From: Diphasiastrum complanatum
Taxonomy: Eukaryota > Streptophyta > Lycopodiopsida > Lycopodiales > Lycopodiaceae
Assembly: GCA_029204225.1 (NCBI GenBank)
Contig: CM055109.1
Span: 29,138,361-29,202,360, forward strand
DNA: 64,000 bases
Direction of reading: 5' to 3'
The position numbers and the translations under genes are program-made. Positions 22,200 to 36,559 of this stretch are shown piece after piece (position 1 is the first letter of the stretch; each line of letters opens with the position of its first letter). The notes under the pieces were generated by a model that worked only from the letters and a program-made list of their open reading frames with translations, was not told the origin of the DNA and did not search any database.

Positions 22200-23838
22200 G
22201 TAGTGGGCCATAGACTTATCCAGAGTTCCTACGTCAGCTCTTGTTTGAACATCGCCTTACATAGCAAACTCATCAATCTCCACTACGTCCTACATTTGGT
22301 TCAAATTATTGAAAAATGAGTATAATGAATACAATCAAACATAACGAAAGCACAAAAGTATTTGGTTGGGTCAAACTTGCCTCGGCCCCTTAATCAAGCT
22401 CCTAGATTTTTGCAAGCTCAATTCCTTTGCCTTTGTACTCCACATCGGAGTTTCTCCTGTCGAGTATCTCGAATGACTATCTTAGTATGTGAGAATGGAA
22501 TAAGTAAGTCCTTGCATTCGATCACTTCTTAATCAACTTGCCAATAAAACTTCAAGAATGTGATTTTAATTAGGGGCTGACATTTTGTCCATTAAGATTG
22601 AAGACAAAATTTGTTGGCACATCAACAAAATTGAATCCAAGCATATGCTGAAGATTTTCTAGGCTACACTCACTATTGATATGAACTTCTCGTATTTCAT
22701 CGTGGGGCAAATGTATGGATAATTCCACTTTGCTGATTTGTCTCAACGTCCAAGGCGTCCCATCGGCCATGAGCAAACTTATATCGCCTATAGATGAAAC
22801 TTAAGGAACATGTTTGATGTGAAATATGATACCTTATGGTCATTGTTTGACGAGAGAGCTTACTCCTTATTAAATCTCCTTTGTGCTCCACTTCCTTTGA
22901 ATCCCATGTGACAACTATGTTATCCAACAATGATGATTCTGTTGCTTTCCAAGTTCACATGGTGTTTGTTTTCCTAAAGGGGACTGCCTTAAATATGGCA
23001 GGTGACTCCACCACCACCAATGAAAGATACTGCCATGCCGCTCCAGCCAAGACAAGGGAAAACAAGTATAGGGGCTGAATCGGCACATAGATGCTAGTGT
23101 AGATTCATTTGGATCTGAATGTTGGCTTCGTATTCCCAATAATCTCTTTGAGAAGTTGCCTCTTTGTTAATTCAATAGTCAATTGGTCAACATATGGCCA
23201 CTCATGAGAATCGATCATAGGCTTAGATAATGGTACTAATATGCCATGGCCGAAGTTTTTTTTTGGAACTTCGTACATGTGATTGTAAAAGAAAATGCCC
23301 ATTTTGATACGAGCAGAGGATGTCAACCCACCGTATATCAGTTCTCCATATTTGGCATGTATGGCGGAGAATTTTCCAGTAAAGGATTTCACATTTTGCC
23401 AATTGAAGCTATTTGAAGGAAAGACATCTACACCAGGCATTAATGCAATATTATTTTCCATTACAAAGACATAATAATAATTCAAGCATAATATGTACAT
23501 GAGAATAAAAGAGGTGGGACCTACAATGTGACTGTATGCTTCTATCGGCAACAGCCACATCCAATAAAATATCTAGACACATGTATACATGTTGCATTTT
23601 TGCAAGGTATTTCGCCATTTTGGTCGATCTTGAAATCGTGGATCCTTCCTTTCCAATGGTAGTCTTGGTTGTTTCGCTTCCTCTTTGCAACCTTGTGAGT
23701 CCCTTTGCCTGAGGGTTGCATGTAAACCCAATCAAAAGTTGAGAATGTATGAGGCACCCAATGCTCATTGAAATCTTTGATGTGTGCAACAATGGAAGCT
23801 ACTTGATTTTTGGGCTTCCTTGATTGACTGGAGGCCAT
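22200..23838 (-). CDS. Unidentified reading frames, possibly one spliced or decayed gene
   Basis: I do not recognise this protein. On the minus strand a frame starts at 23838 (MASSQSRKPKNQVASIVAH), is rich in basic residues and aromatics, and runs to about 23545. A second frame continues at 23560-23105 with SFNWQNVKSFTGKFSAIHAK and YVDQLTIELTKRQLLKEI. A third runs 22776-22570 with DGTPWTLRQISKVELSIH. The frames are colinear, so they may be exons or a frameshifted single ORF; a possible donor (GTAGGT) lies near 23520. The start codon is about 100 bp downstream of a long GA tract. It has no transposase or RT motif. It could be a host gene or part of an unrecognised element. Confidence 0.35.
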
Positions 23839-23934
23839 AATGGAAGATTTAATGATAATGTAGGATATGCAAAATAGTGTGTGAGAGCTTCAGATAAGGT
23901 GAACAAAAATGAAAAAAATAGAATGTTTGTTGAG

Positions 23935-24124
<190 letters not shown>

Positions 24125-24169
24125 CAAACTTGTGAACATTCAAAATTTGAAATAAGGACTAGACTCACT

Positions 24170-24568
24170 TACCATATGGTTGCTACTAGATAGACAAGCT
24201 AGTTGATGGTGCAGTCTTGGTAATAGGTTTACTTATTCTTGCAAGCTATGTATTGTGGGTCTAGTTGATGTTAACTTGTAGGAATAGTTATTGCTTTACG
24301 TAGGGTTAATGTTAGAGGTGTACTATGTGTGTGAACACTTGATTAATCTGAACCATTGAATATTCCATGTCATATGGACCATTTATTCTCAGTTGTAAAT
24401 ATTTTATTGGTACACGTGTCATCATTAACATTAATAATAATTAGTGAAGAGGCCCTTTTTTAGTCCAACAGGGGCCCTAATGGGTTGTATTTAGCTAAAT
24501 TTTATTATCTCACCACTCCACGTGTATCAATTAGCATGAAACTTTTTTGCACATTATATTGCTATGAT
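24170..24568. other. AT-rich spacer
   Basis: No gene, LTR or RNA feature recognised. It lies between the GA tract and the gypsy remnant that follows. Confidence 0.5.
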
Positions 24569-24569
24569 G

Positions 24570-24757
24570 TATTTGGATTTAACTAAAGTTGTAGCTTCAG
24601 TAGCAATGGACCAAATTCAACACGTGCAAGATATTTTGAAAGCTAATCAAGAGCATATCAAGGTAGCGCAACAACAAATGAATGAGTTTGCAAAGATAGA
24701 CTTTGTATACCTAAGTTTACAACCTTATAGATGTACTTAAGTAAAGAAGTTAGCTAG

Positions 24758-24760
<3 letters not shown>
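24570..24760 (+). pseudogene. Ty3/gypsy integrase C-terminal remnant
   Basis: The frame reads a helical QDILKANQEHIKVAQQQMNEF and then DFVYLSLQPYR. This matches the helix plus D-VYL-LQPYR motif at the end of plant gypsy integrases. A stop follows within about six codons. The usual basic linker between the two motifs is missing, so it is deleted as well as truncated. No other part of the element is found nearby. Confidence 0.7.
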
Positions 24761-26452
<1,692 letters not shown>

Positions 26453-27269
26453 TGTTGAAAAATAAGCTATGCATTATTCGAATAACTATTCAATGGTGAT
26501 TATCCACTAGGATAGTTGATAGTAGAATCGAAAGTTAATGTAATTACAAAATAGATTCACTGGTATCACAAATACAGCTATACTATCATTCACAAGTGTG
26601 AAAAATGAATGATGAACTAGATCGTGTTTTGACAGTATTAAAAAATCAGAGACTTGGATCATAATAAGCATGAGTAACAAAAACAATAGAACAAAACAAA
26701 AGTGTGTGGTGTTGGAAGTAGTATGTGGTGCTAAATATTGAATTACAGTAGCTAAATGCTTTTGTTGTCTACTTTGATTGCACTATAATAATAATGCATC
26801 TTATTCTGCTATAAATTTTGCTCTTACACATTTTGTAAGCGTGATAGCTTGTTAACAATCAGTCTACACCTTTTGCGAAACAGAGAGGAGAAGGGAAAAA
26901 AAACTTCTAACTTGAACAACTTGAATCAACTTAAAACTAGACTGATCTATTTATAGTTTCTGATGACACAACCCTAACGGAATGCACCGTTATCCACACG
27001 GTAGGTGCTATGTGGGGATTCAGGATTGGAACTGAAATATAGCAAATAGGCTCCACTATTCAATCGAGTTTGAAAACTCGACAATCCACCAACTTTTGGT
27101 CGATTCAAATTTTATTCGATATTCTCTCGAATTTTAAACTATTTCAAGAATGTGTGTATTTTTGTAGATGGTCTCAATACCTTCGACATTGTCTCGACAA
27201 TGCGAATAAAACTATAAATTATACATAAAATGGTTCCACAATACAAATGATTTCAAAAATGAAATATCA
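26453..27269 (-). repeat. Probable 3' LTR of the minus-strand copia
   Basis: On the minus strand it starts TGATATTTC right after a purine-rich TAAGAGGGAGTG (27281-27270) and ends TTTTTCAACA. The length is about 817 bp. No second copy lies in the window, so the boundaries rest on the polypurine tract and TG...CA ends. Confidence 0.6.
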
Positions 27270-27289
27270 CACTCCCTCTTAATGTGAAC

Positions 27290-28120
27290 TCCCAAAAATC
27301 AAAATATTAAGTTGAGCATATTGCTAGACTTAGAATGATTGTCGAATGCCAGTGTCTTTGTAAAAATATTCGCTGTCATGAACTCTGCTCCATAAAATAT
27401 TAGAATAATCAATTGTACTCTGATTGTCGCAAAAGATGGAAGTAGCTTGTAATAGACTAAGATTAATGTCCAACAATAGATGCCTTAATCATATAGCTTC
27501 TTTTGCAGCATGTGCACAGCAATGTATTTGGCCATTGTCCAAGATAATACAGTCAAATTCTACTTCTTGTTGTTCCAAGAGACAGGACCCTTGTTAAACA
27601 TAAAGACATAACCTAATGCCAATTTTCTCTTGTCAACATTTCCAACACAATCTGCATTTGTAAAACCTTGAAGAAGATTAATTTGGGTGTTTAAATCATC
27701 ATTCAAATTTCCACCATAACAGATGCAATAATTTTGTGTCGATTTTAAATATCGAAGAACTCTAAGTAGAGCTTTCCAATGAATGAAATCTAGATTCGAC
27801 ATATATTGGCTAATTGTACTAACTAAATAAGCAATGTCAGCTTTGATATAAACCATGGCATACATGAGAGAGCCAATAATAGAATGATACAAATACTATT
27901 TCATTTGCTCGACTTCTTCGAAAGATCGGAGACATTGGTCCTTTGAATATTTTGAACCTGGATCCATTGGAATTTTGGCTGGTTTGCAGTCGGCCATTTG
28001 ATGTTTGAATAACAAGTCGTCAATGTATCTTTGTTGACTGATATAAATCAATCTATGATCATGATCTCTAAAATCTATATACCAAGGCAGAAATGGGCCT
28101 CCCCTAAATTTGTCATACAA
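27290..28120 (-). pseudogene. Copia reverse transcriptase and RNase H remnant
   Basis: The frame 28120-27896 has RLIYISQQRYIDDLLFKHQM and KIPMDPGSKYSKDQ. It is followed, after a stop near 27895, by YHSIIGSLMYAMVYIKADIAY and FTNADCVGNVDKRK at 27892-27560. Further on, complement of about 27410-27520 gives AAKEAI and IFCDNQSTI, the copia RNase H motifs. Stops and frame changes show it is dead. Confidence 0.85.
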
Positions 28121-29258
28121 ATTCTTTCAATCACATCTTTCTAACAGCCTTCAACATTCAACTGTCATTACTAAAAAGTTATGTGTCATTAACATATAAT
28201 GCAATGATAATGAAAGATGAATCTATTGGCTTGTAATAGACATTATAATAAATTGAATCTGATATAAAGCCTTGTTGAATAAAGAATTCATTGATTCAAT
28301 GAAATCAAGCACAAGACAATTGTTTAAGCCCATAAACAGATTTTCGAAGCTTGCATACCTGATGGGTGTTACCCTCCAACTCGTAGCCTTTGGGTTTAGA
28401 TGTATAAATGTCTTCTTCGATCACACCATGTAAAAATGTTATTTATACATCCATCTAGTGAATTTTCAAATCTACCATTGTTGCAAATGAAAGTTTCCAA
28501 ATAATAAACATTCAAGATTTGAGAAAATCCTCTGGAAATAAGCCTTGCCTTCCATCAATCAACTGATCCATCGACCTTGTACTTGACTAGATAAATCCAT
28601 TTGCAAGAGATGATATTAGATAACATCTTTACTTACTGTAATCTTCTTAGTCACTAGATTGTAAATCCTATAAGCTTTATGATTCGAAGAGTATCAAACA
28701 AAGATAGACTTAGACTAGTAGAATTTAGCTTCGTTTGAAGTTCTGCTAGAATCTGTGTGAAAGCAATACAATCGAAAGCTCAAAGATGCCTTACCAATGG
28801 TTTTGAACCTGTCCACAACTCTTCACGTGTTTTGTCGACTAAGACTTTGGTCGTAAGTCAATTCTAAAGATATGCAGTTGTCGAGACAACTTCTGCCAAA
28901 GAAAGTCTTTGATTAACATGCATATAGAATCATGCTTTTCATACATTCGACAAGTGTACAATTTTTACATTCAACCACTCCATTCGACTGTGGAGAATAG
29001 ATGGGGGGATACTAAGAATGCAATGGGCTTTGTAGTAGTCTTTGAATTCAGTCGAAATGAATTCACCGCCACCATCAGTCCAAATTGTCTTGATCTTCTT
29101 GGAAGTATGATTCTCAGCTTTCTGTCCACAATATTTAAGACGCCTTTGGATTTGTGTAGTAAATCAGACTTGAAAGGAGTTTTAGCATTCTAGTCTAGAA
29201 TATAGCTTTGACAAACTATACAATGTGGAATATTATCGCAATCAAGATCTCGAACAAT

Positions 29259-29640
29259 CTATTTAGTCAACATATTTCTAAGACAAGTAAAATTGACATG
29301 ACCCAATCTGTTATGCCATAATAAATCTCTATCTTCCAAAGTAGAAGTAGATAGAGCTTGAATAGTTGAAGCATTGAAATGACTAAGCTTGTGAAGGTTG
29401 CCATGCCACTTTTCGAGTGCAAGTACATTTTTGCTTTTGTCTAATATCAAACAAATATTTGAATCAAATTTGACTTTATGGCCCAAATCAGTTATTCTAC
29501 TGATAGAAAGTAGATTTTTGGTAAGATTTGGGACATTCGAAATAAGAATAGTACCATATGGAAATGACAATTTGAGAGTGCATGCACCATCAATACTATG
29601 AGTATTGTTATCGCCCAATAAGACATTCCTTTGCAAGAAT
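29259..29640 (-). pseudogene. Copia gag-pre-integrase segment
   Basis: The frame contains ISNVPNLTKNLLSISRITD and then DLLWHNRLGHVNFTCLRNML, the standard copia sequence between protease and integrase core. The integrase core is not preserved after it. Upstream, the frame at 29749-29640 keeps a few residues of the gag/protease junction. Confidence 0.85.
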
Positions 29641-29863
29641 TGACATCTTCTCTTTCTCCATTTGCCACAAATGCTGCTTCATCGACTTCTTTTCCAACAT
29701 CCAAATTTTCTGCTGTTGTTATTGCTATTTTGATTTGAAGATTTGACAATGCTCCAACAAATGTCCAGTCCGTTTTTATTATCTACAAAGCAATTTTGAT
29801 TTTGATGAAGCTGAGCTCGAATTTGTGCCTTGTTATGAATTTGATTTATTATTTGAATTTCCT

Positions 29864-30649
29864 TGTAGTGGGTTTCTTTCCTAGCCTATCCTCAACCCAA
29901 GATCTAAGCAATCTAGCATCAAGGAGATGAAGTTAGTTGTCACGCGTAGGTTCGTTCCCATAAAGTGATAGCATATCTCAGATTTCAGTATGAATGGAAG
30001 ATTCACATCTAATTCTTACATCCATTGACCCTAAGCATTAACACTACGCATCCATTAACACTACGATCCACAATGAAGATAGCTTACTCTTTCTCTCTCT
30101 CCCTTTCTCTCTCACAAAAAGTATAAGAAATAGCAATTCCAAATACAATCAGACCAACAATTATCAAACACAACAAAAGCATGAGAAATGGAGAAAAGAC
30201 TTAGAGAGCAAGGACATTCACAAATTCATTCCATAAGAGAACCAATCTGCTTGTATTGAAATGAGGATATAAACATGTGTAGCAAACTTGAGTTTGCCCC
30301 TATTTATAGCAAAGAGGAGGGCCTTGGCCTCAAAATGCTATTGGTCCATTTCTACCTCCCTAACTATCCAAATTTAAAAAAGATTGGGAACCATTTAAAA
30401 TTGGAGGGAACCAATTTGAATTTGAATTTGAACCAATTTTGACAGGAGTCCCAACTTTATTCACTAACTTGACATTCAGGCCCTACGACATAAAAAGTCC
30501 CGCAAAAAGGCCTAAAGTCCTTTTATTGACTTGTAACTATTCAAATAACTATGTGATCATCGGGTTGGACTTACACACACAGGGTGCCAAATCTCTCTCA
30601 CTTATTAGTTAGGGTTAGGATTTCCTTGGGATCCACAAAACCTCCAACA
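29864..30649 (-). repeat. 3' LTR of element B
   Basis: 786 bp, with ends TGTTGG...CTACA on the minus strand. It aligns end to end with the LTR at 21392-22158. It differs by a small expansion of a 'tttgaa' repeat near 30415. The adjacent purine-rich GTGGGGGATAC just inside is the likely polypurine tract. Confidence 0.9.
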
Positions 30650-30702
30650 GTATCCCCCACCAAAACTGGTGGTGGTCCCACGACACTTGCGAGATGCAGT
30701 TA

Positions 30703-32213
30703 CTATGGGCTTTTATTTGCATCGCATCGTATCTTTATTAAATGATATTGCACCTTCTCCATAAAGTCAAGTCGGGCAGTGTTGAGATCTAGGTTGTGCG
30801 GCAAAAAACAACGATGGGTTTTGGCAATCCACTTTGAGGTTGTCCAGGCTATCAACTGAGATTCCCAGGAGCCTCCCATCATGATAGCATGGAAATACAA
30901 TCTTGCCACTGGCAGCTGATCTTTAATACTATCTGACACCATTGGTTTATTCGGATCGAATGCCAAAGTGAGAAGGCAATCATCCCATCGTGTTGCAACG
31001 GATGCTAGTAGAGTTAGATCTTTTGTGAACAATGTCGATTGCCTCACTGTTGGATCGGGAGAGTGGACATACTCCCACTGGTATGCTTGTAGGGCTCTCT
31101 GGAAATCCACTGATATTTCCCAACTATAAGGTTGGTGGATTATTGGCCAATTCAGCGTATGGATGGTAATTTTGTCCATGGCCAATCCCAAATCCTTCCA
31201 CTTATTCCTTCGTGGCATTGGAACGTAGTATGGATCTACGCGCAACTGGCGAGGGCTGGCCACATAACTCCTAATTGATTATGGAGTTTTCTCAGAAACT
31301 GTAGTTCTCTAGGTCTGACTGCTCTCCCAATGCAAGTAGCTTATCCAACTCTTTGCCGGTAAACTTAATGACCCAACCACCATGCAAGGACCCATGGGGA
31401 TGTTGCACTAAGAAGATCTAGATCTGTTCCTCGACGCTGATTGGTCTTCTGAACAATGGTCTAGTCCCTGAAGTGGATGGACCTGCTTGTGTTGCCTGTG
31501 GAACTGGCTGAACTTCTTCTACTTCGGGGCCTTTGCCAACTCAGTTAAGGCCGTACCCTTGAATTTGTCAAAGCGGCCTTGGAATCCTTGAAGTGCCACT
31601 TTATAAGTCTCAACTTTTTTAAACAAATATCCGATTTCTGTCAGAGTTATTGGATGATCAGAAATTTGCGTCTGAAGATACGCATCACGCTCAAGAGTGG
31701 TCGCATCCAATTCACCTTGAAGACGTGTGTGATCATGTTTAGCCATCTGCAGTTGACCCTGAAGCAAGTGCACTTGTTGCTTTGCTTCCTACACTGCCTG
31801 GTCTACTTGGTCTTGGGTTGTTATGAGTGCATTCTATAGTGTACTGACATAATCTTTGAGGCAATCAGCTGATTGTTGTGCCTTCTTCATCTCGGCTTCA
31901 TACTTGGCTTCATGCTGCTTGGAAATCTTCAACTCTTTGTCCAGCTGGATGACTTTCTGGCTAATAAGTGCATTTTCGGAACCCATATCTAATATGCGCT
32001 ACTCCATTTCTTTTTTCTTATCCAGCATAGATTGAATCACTTGCGCAAGGCTTGAGACTAAGCCGAGAGCGTCACCAGAATATATTGTCGTGGAGGTGGT
32101 AGCAATAGGAAGACCTGGTGGTATTGTCCTTGGTTGGCGTGGAGCTTGTGCCCGTGGTTTTCCTTCTTCAAATATGTCTTCTTCCTCGTAGCCCTCTGGA
32201 ACCGTGGAGTCGA
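30703..32213 (-). pseudogene. Extra ORF of element B, C-terminal half
   Basis: This is homologous to the C-terminal part and coiled coil of the extra ORF in element A. The frame 31263-30703 is open for 186 residues and reads through the position of the TGA at about 10790 in A. The coiled coil (about 31990-31520) retains GELDATTLERDAYLQTQ. The TGA at 11861 in A is a lysine codon here, near 31935. The segment between the two frames contains its own stops and indels. The N-terminal part continues beyond the nested copia at 36560. Confidence 0.75.
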
Positions 32214-32218
32214 AATCG

Positions 32219-32500
32219 TGTACTCTATTTTTGAATAATCAAAGAGTGCAATTTTGTCCACACTATTGATTTTGTTCATTTGTGCATTATTACAAACTAT
32301 ATTACATCTTGATTCTTGCTGCTACACTGACACACTTCCAATCCACAACTATCTGTTGTAAATTTCTATTGCTAGTATCTCGATCCAGATTTCAATTATG
32401 GACCTCTACCTTGGAGCCGCCGATTTCCGATTCCTAATGAGATACTAAGTTCCAACCTTGTGTCAGAACTCATTTCTACTACACCCACCGATTTCTGACA
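32219..32500 (+). repeat. Probable 5' LTR of nested copia
   Basis: It starts TGTACTC at the point where element B similarity ends, and finishes in CTGACA immediately before the primer-binding site. About 282 bp. There is no second copy, so the left boundary is inferred. Confidence 0.55.
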
Positions 32501-32514
32501 TGGTATCAGAGTCG
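32501..32514 (+). promoter_or_regulatory. Primer-binding site of nested copia
   Basis: TGGTATCAGAGTCG follows the LTR end directly. This matches the 3' end complement of initiator tRNA-Met, the standard copia primer. Confidence 0.9.
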
Positions 32515-32679
32515 ATGGTTTAGTAATCTGCATTTTCATGCAAGTCGCCAGTCTTATTTCTACCAAGACAACGTTTTGAAAGTGCATAGCTAGTAGTATT
32601 TTGATATCGTTATTTCTGCTAGTGATCTCGCTCTCTTCACCAGACTAGTTTTGTCTTCTAGTTCATCTTTGATTGATAA

Positions 32680-33500
32680 CTCAATGGAGGGAACTATCAT
32701 ATCTAGAAGTTTAAGATGAAAGTCGTACTACTTGCCAAAGAACTGTGGTTGATGGCACAAAGTTCAAGCCTGAGGTCGATGCAACCAGCATCACCAAATG
32801 GAGACAAAGGGATGGCAAGGCATTTGCCTTGATTACTCTGAACATTAAAGACTCTCAAAATTGCCATATTTGAGCTTCTCAGACGGCTAACGATGCTTGG
32901 GACATCCTAGCAACCCTCTATGATATCAGAAATGTTACATCCAAGTTACATTTGATGAATAAATTATTTACATTAAGAATGTCTAATGTAGACAGTGTTT
33001 TGAGCCATCTCAACACATTCACAAATTTGATGGAGCAGATGACTGCAAGCGGCTCAATCATTAAAATTCCGATGCAGTAATGACTCTACTATCGAGTCTA
33101 CCTGAAGCTTTCTAGACCTGTATCATGGTGATTTTGACCCAGTATCATCTCACTCTATCAAGAGTCATTTCGATGCTACTTCAAGAGGAGATTAGACGAA
33201 ATGAATACTCCTCCAGTTCAGGATCACTCCGTAAGTTCTCAAAGAGAAATCAGAAGATTAGATCCAAGCGATCTACAAAGTCACACTATCCTGACAAAAA
33301 TAGCAACATGCAATCTAGATTGAATTCAAAAACTTCATCATTCTAGCCAAGACAAAAACTATTCTGTAAATACTGTAAGAGGACTGGTCATCTCATTAAG
33401 GACTGCATAACATTGAAATAAAACAATGAAAAAAGGAAGTAGTTCCAACAACAATCAAATGCTACAACTACCAATCACTCGATCTAGCCACAAGAGGAAG
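32680..33500 (+). pseudogene. Nested copia gag remnant
   Basis: Starts near 32683 with MEGTI and is full of stops. The zinc knuckle FCKYCKRTGHLIKDC is intact at about 33361-33410 (CX2CX4HX4C). Upstream fragments of the gag core are recognisable only in mixed frames. Confidence 0.75.
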
Positions 33501-33514
33501 ATGAAGCAGCCTTC

Positions 33515-34900
33515 ATGACCAAAGTTGGAGAACTGCAGGATATCAATTCTTGGTACTTGAATTTGGGAGCAACACAACACATGACTCACCACCATGACTG
33601 GTTCCAAGGCACCATTTATACTCTATTTCTCATGTTTATTGAGAAGGAGGAAACTCTATCAAACTTTGGGGAGAAGCATCCTCAATTGCTATTCACTACT
33701 TGATAATGCCTTTTGATTGTGCTTCCTATTTGCTTCTAGTTTACATGTTTTTGGTTGTGATAGTGAATGCTTTTCCATTAGCAAGCATAAGGAGCAATTG
33801 AGCTAACCTCGACCCTCACTCCCTTTCTCTCTTCTCCCCTCTATTTCTTCTACTCTTCTCTTCACATTCTCTCTAAAATCATGTGGAATGTTAGTTAGTG
33901 GTGTAGAGTTAATGGTGGGTAGTGTTAGCGGTGAGTAGAGTTAAGGCAGAAAGTAGAGAAGTATCTAATAGTTGCATCTTTACATAGTTAGGCACCAGCC
34001 AGTGTTCTAACCCTTGTTGACAAGCGGAAGGGCTACAACTACAGAAGGTCTACGCCCCTACAGTATTATCAGCAAATATCCTAGAAAACCATTCAATTCT
34101 GATTCAGTTCATTCATCTAAAAATTTGCTAGATCTTGTACATAGTGACATTTGTGGGCCTGTGTACACTGCTTTCATAGGGGGAGCCATTAACTTTCTAA
34201 CCTTTATTGATGATTTATCTCGAGAGAACTGTCACCTATTTTTAGAAGAACAAATATGAAGCATTCAAGTTCTTCAAACAGTTCAAAGCATATTTCGAAA
34301 ATCAGACATAGAGAAAAATCAAGGCTCTACGCACTGATGGAGAGGGATAATTCATCTCCACTGAATTCAAGGAAGTCTACAAGGTGAATGAAATACACCA
34401 ACAAATTACAACTAGCTATTCACCTCAGTCCAATGGTGTAGCTGAAAGGAAGAATCAGACATTGTTTGAAAGTGCCAAGAGCATGCTGGCCCATGCCTCT
34501 CTTCCAAAGAAATTTTGGGCAGAAGCTATTACGACTGATGCCTATCTACTGAATTGATTGATTACAAAAGTTTTAAATGACAAAACACCTTATGAGGTAT
34601 GGACAGGATCAAAACCCTCACTCAAGCACATTCTAGTTTTTGGATGTAATGCTTACTCTTAAATCCCTGCTGATTTAAGAAAAAAACTAGACGATAGTAG
34701 TAGAAAATCGATTTTCATTGACTATTCTCCACACCACAAGGCATACAAGCTCCACAATCCAAACACACAGAAATTGTTCGTAAGTAGAGACGAAATTCTT
34801 GTGGAAGATCAATTCTTCAACCACAAGGAGAAAGCTCCAGCAAATCCCGATCCCAGAGTTGAAACCAGCTCCGAACCCAGTATCAAACATCAGAAAATCC
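33515..34900 (+). pseudogene. Nested copia protease and integrase remnant
   Basis: The protease site appears as NLGATQHMT near 33560, where the active DSGA is replaced by NLGA, so the catalytic Asp is lost. About 300 bp of non-coding sequence (33700-34010) interrupts it. The integrase follows with LLDLVHSDICGPVY and FLTFIDDLSRE (34014-34259), then SYSPQSNGVAERKNQTLF near 34420 and FGCNAYS near 34640. Several in-frame stops. Confidence 0.85.
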
Positions 34901-35079
34901 ATGCAAACTCAGATAGTGAGTCAGATTTTAAACAAGTCGAAATGCATCAGAGGATCAAAATTCAACCAAGAAGATCGAATCAATCCATACAGTCTCCATC
35001 CCGATTTATGATGATCCAGTCTGCTATTTTGTGCAAGAACCATGCACTGTATCAAAGCAATGTCAACTTAAGATGCTGA

Positions 35080-36460
35080 TTAATGGAAAGCCATGAAGGA
35101 CACAGAATTCGATTATCTAATAGAGAATCAAACATGGACTGTAACAAAGTTGTCAAAGGATCGAAATCCGATTCCATGCAAATGGATATTTAGAGCAGAG
35201 TATGATGCTGAAGGAAAACTAAATCGATACAAGGCTAGACTGTCACCAATGGTTTTTCACAGATTCTAGATCTAGATTATTTAGAGACTTTTAGACCTGT
35301 TGTTAGACATACTTCAATTTGACTAATAGTCTCCTATGCATCTGCACCCGATCTCAAAGTCCACCAAATGGATGTCCAAACAGATTTTCTGAACAAGACT
35401 CTATAGATCTACATGTCGCAACCAGAGAGAATATATGAGATCAAGGGTAAGGATCATCTTGTATGCAAAATCCACAAGAATCTATATGATTTCAGAAGAT
35501 AAATGTATTTCTAATCGAGAATGGTTTTATTCCAAACTCAGCAGACTCGAATGTCTATTTCAAGTCGGTTTTGACTTCTTTCATAATCATCACTTTATAT
35601 CTAGATAATACGTTATTGTTTAATAACAATCTGAATCTTTTGAAAGATACAAAATGCATGCTAGTTCAGAAATACAAGATGACTAATATGGGTCTAGCCA
35701 ATTACTATCTTGGAATTCAGATTCATCGAAATCGATCCAGCAGACAGATCTACATCAATCAACAACAATATCTCACTAATGTGTTGGAAAAATATGGAAT
35801 GACCAACTACAAATCGAGCTTCTTTCCACTCGACCCTGGTTTGAAACTGTCAAAGGAACAATGTCCTCAAACTGAGATAGAAAAGGAGGAGATGAAGTAG
35901 TACCCATTTCACTCCATTATCGGCTCACTGATGTATGCAGTGTTTTGCACTCGACTCGACCTTGCATATTCGATCAGTTCCTATCGCATCCAGGGCCAAC
36001 CCATTGGAAATCACTCATGAAGGTCATGAAATATATCCAAGCACCAAAACATCTATGCATCTATTATGGAAGTAGCCAATCTGCCAACATTCTTGAAGGT
36101 TATACATATGCGGATTGGGAAAGAGATATCAACACCAGAAGATTGATTTTTGGGTTTGTGTTCTTATTTAATGAAGCCCAATCTCATGGAACAGATGAAA
36201 ACAGACCTCAATAGCATTATCATTAACTGAATTGGAATACACAGCTGCCACAAATGCTACCAAGGAGACAATTTGGCTGAGAAATCTACTAGTAGATATC
36301 GACCTTGCACAACCATATATTGTGATAATCAAAGCACAATCGCACTTTTTCTAAATCCGAGATTTCACTCTCAAAGTACAAGCATATTGAAATCAAGTAT
36401 CACTACCTCAGAAAAAAAGTGAAAAACAAGGATTGTCATTGGTTTACTATAGGATAGATT
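35080..36460 (+). pseudogene. Nested copia reverse transcriptase and RNase H remnant
   Basis: It begins with WKAMKDTEFDYLIENQTW and KWIFRAEYDAEGKLNRYKAR. The frame 35571-35900 has LYLDNTLLF in place of the catalytic YVDD, and then MGLANYYLGIQIHRNR. RNase H is seen as IIGSLMYAVFCTRLDLAYS and YCDNQSTIAL. Stops and the altered catalytic site make it inactive. Confidence 0.85.
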
Positions 36461-36559
36461 CTATGGCAACAAATTTTTTTACCAAAGCATTATCAGAGGG
36501 CTATCACATAATAGGTTTCTTCTGGTTTCTCCTAAAAAGTGTCTTCAAAAATATTTTCT

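Larger units (their letters stand above)
26453..29863 (-). mobile_element. Decayed Ty1/copia element (minus), cut by element B
   Basis: Its 3' LTR (26453-27269) and polypurine tract are present. RNase H and reverse transcriptase (27290-28120), a heavily mutated RT/integrase stretch (28120-29258) and the gag-pre-integrase region (29259-29640) follow upstream. The order, with integrase before RT, is typical of copia. The remaining gag part and the 5' LTR are missing where the LTR of element B starts at 29864. Confidence 0.82.

Noticed and set aside
35571-35900. Active reverse transcriptase in the nested copia
   Set aside because: The catalytic YVDD is replaced by YLDN and the flanking frames carry many stops.
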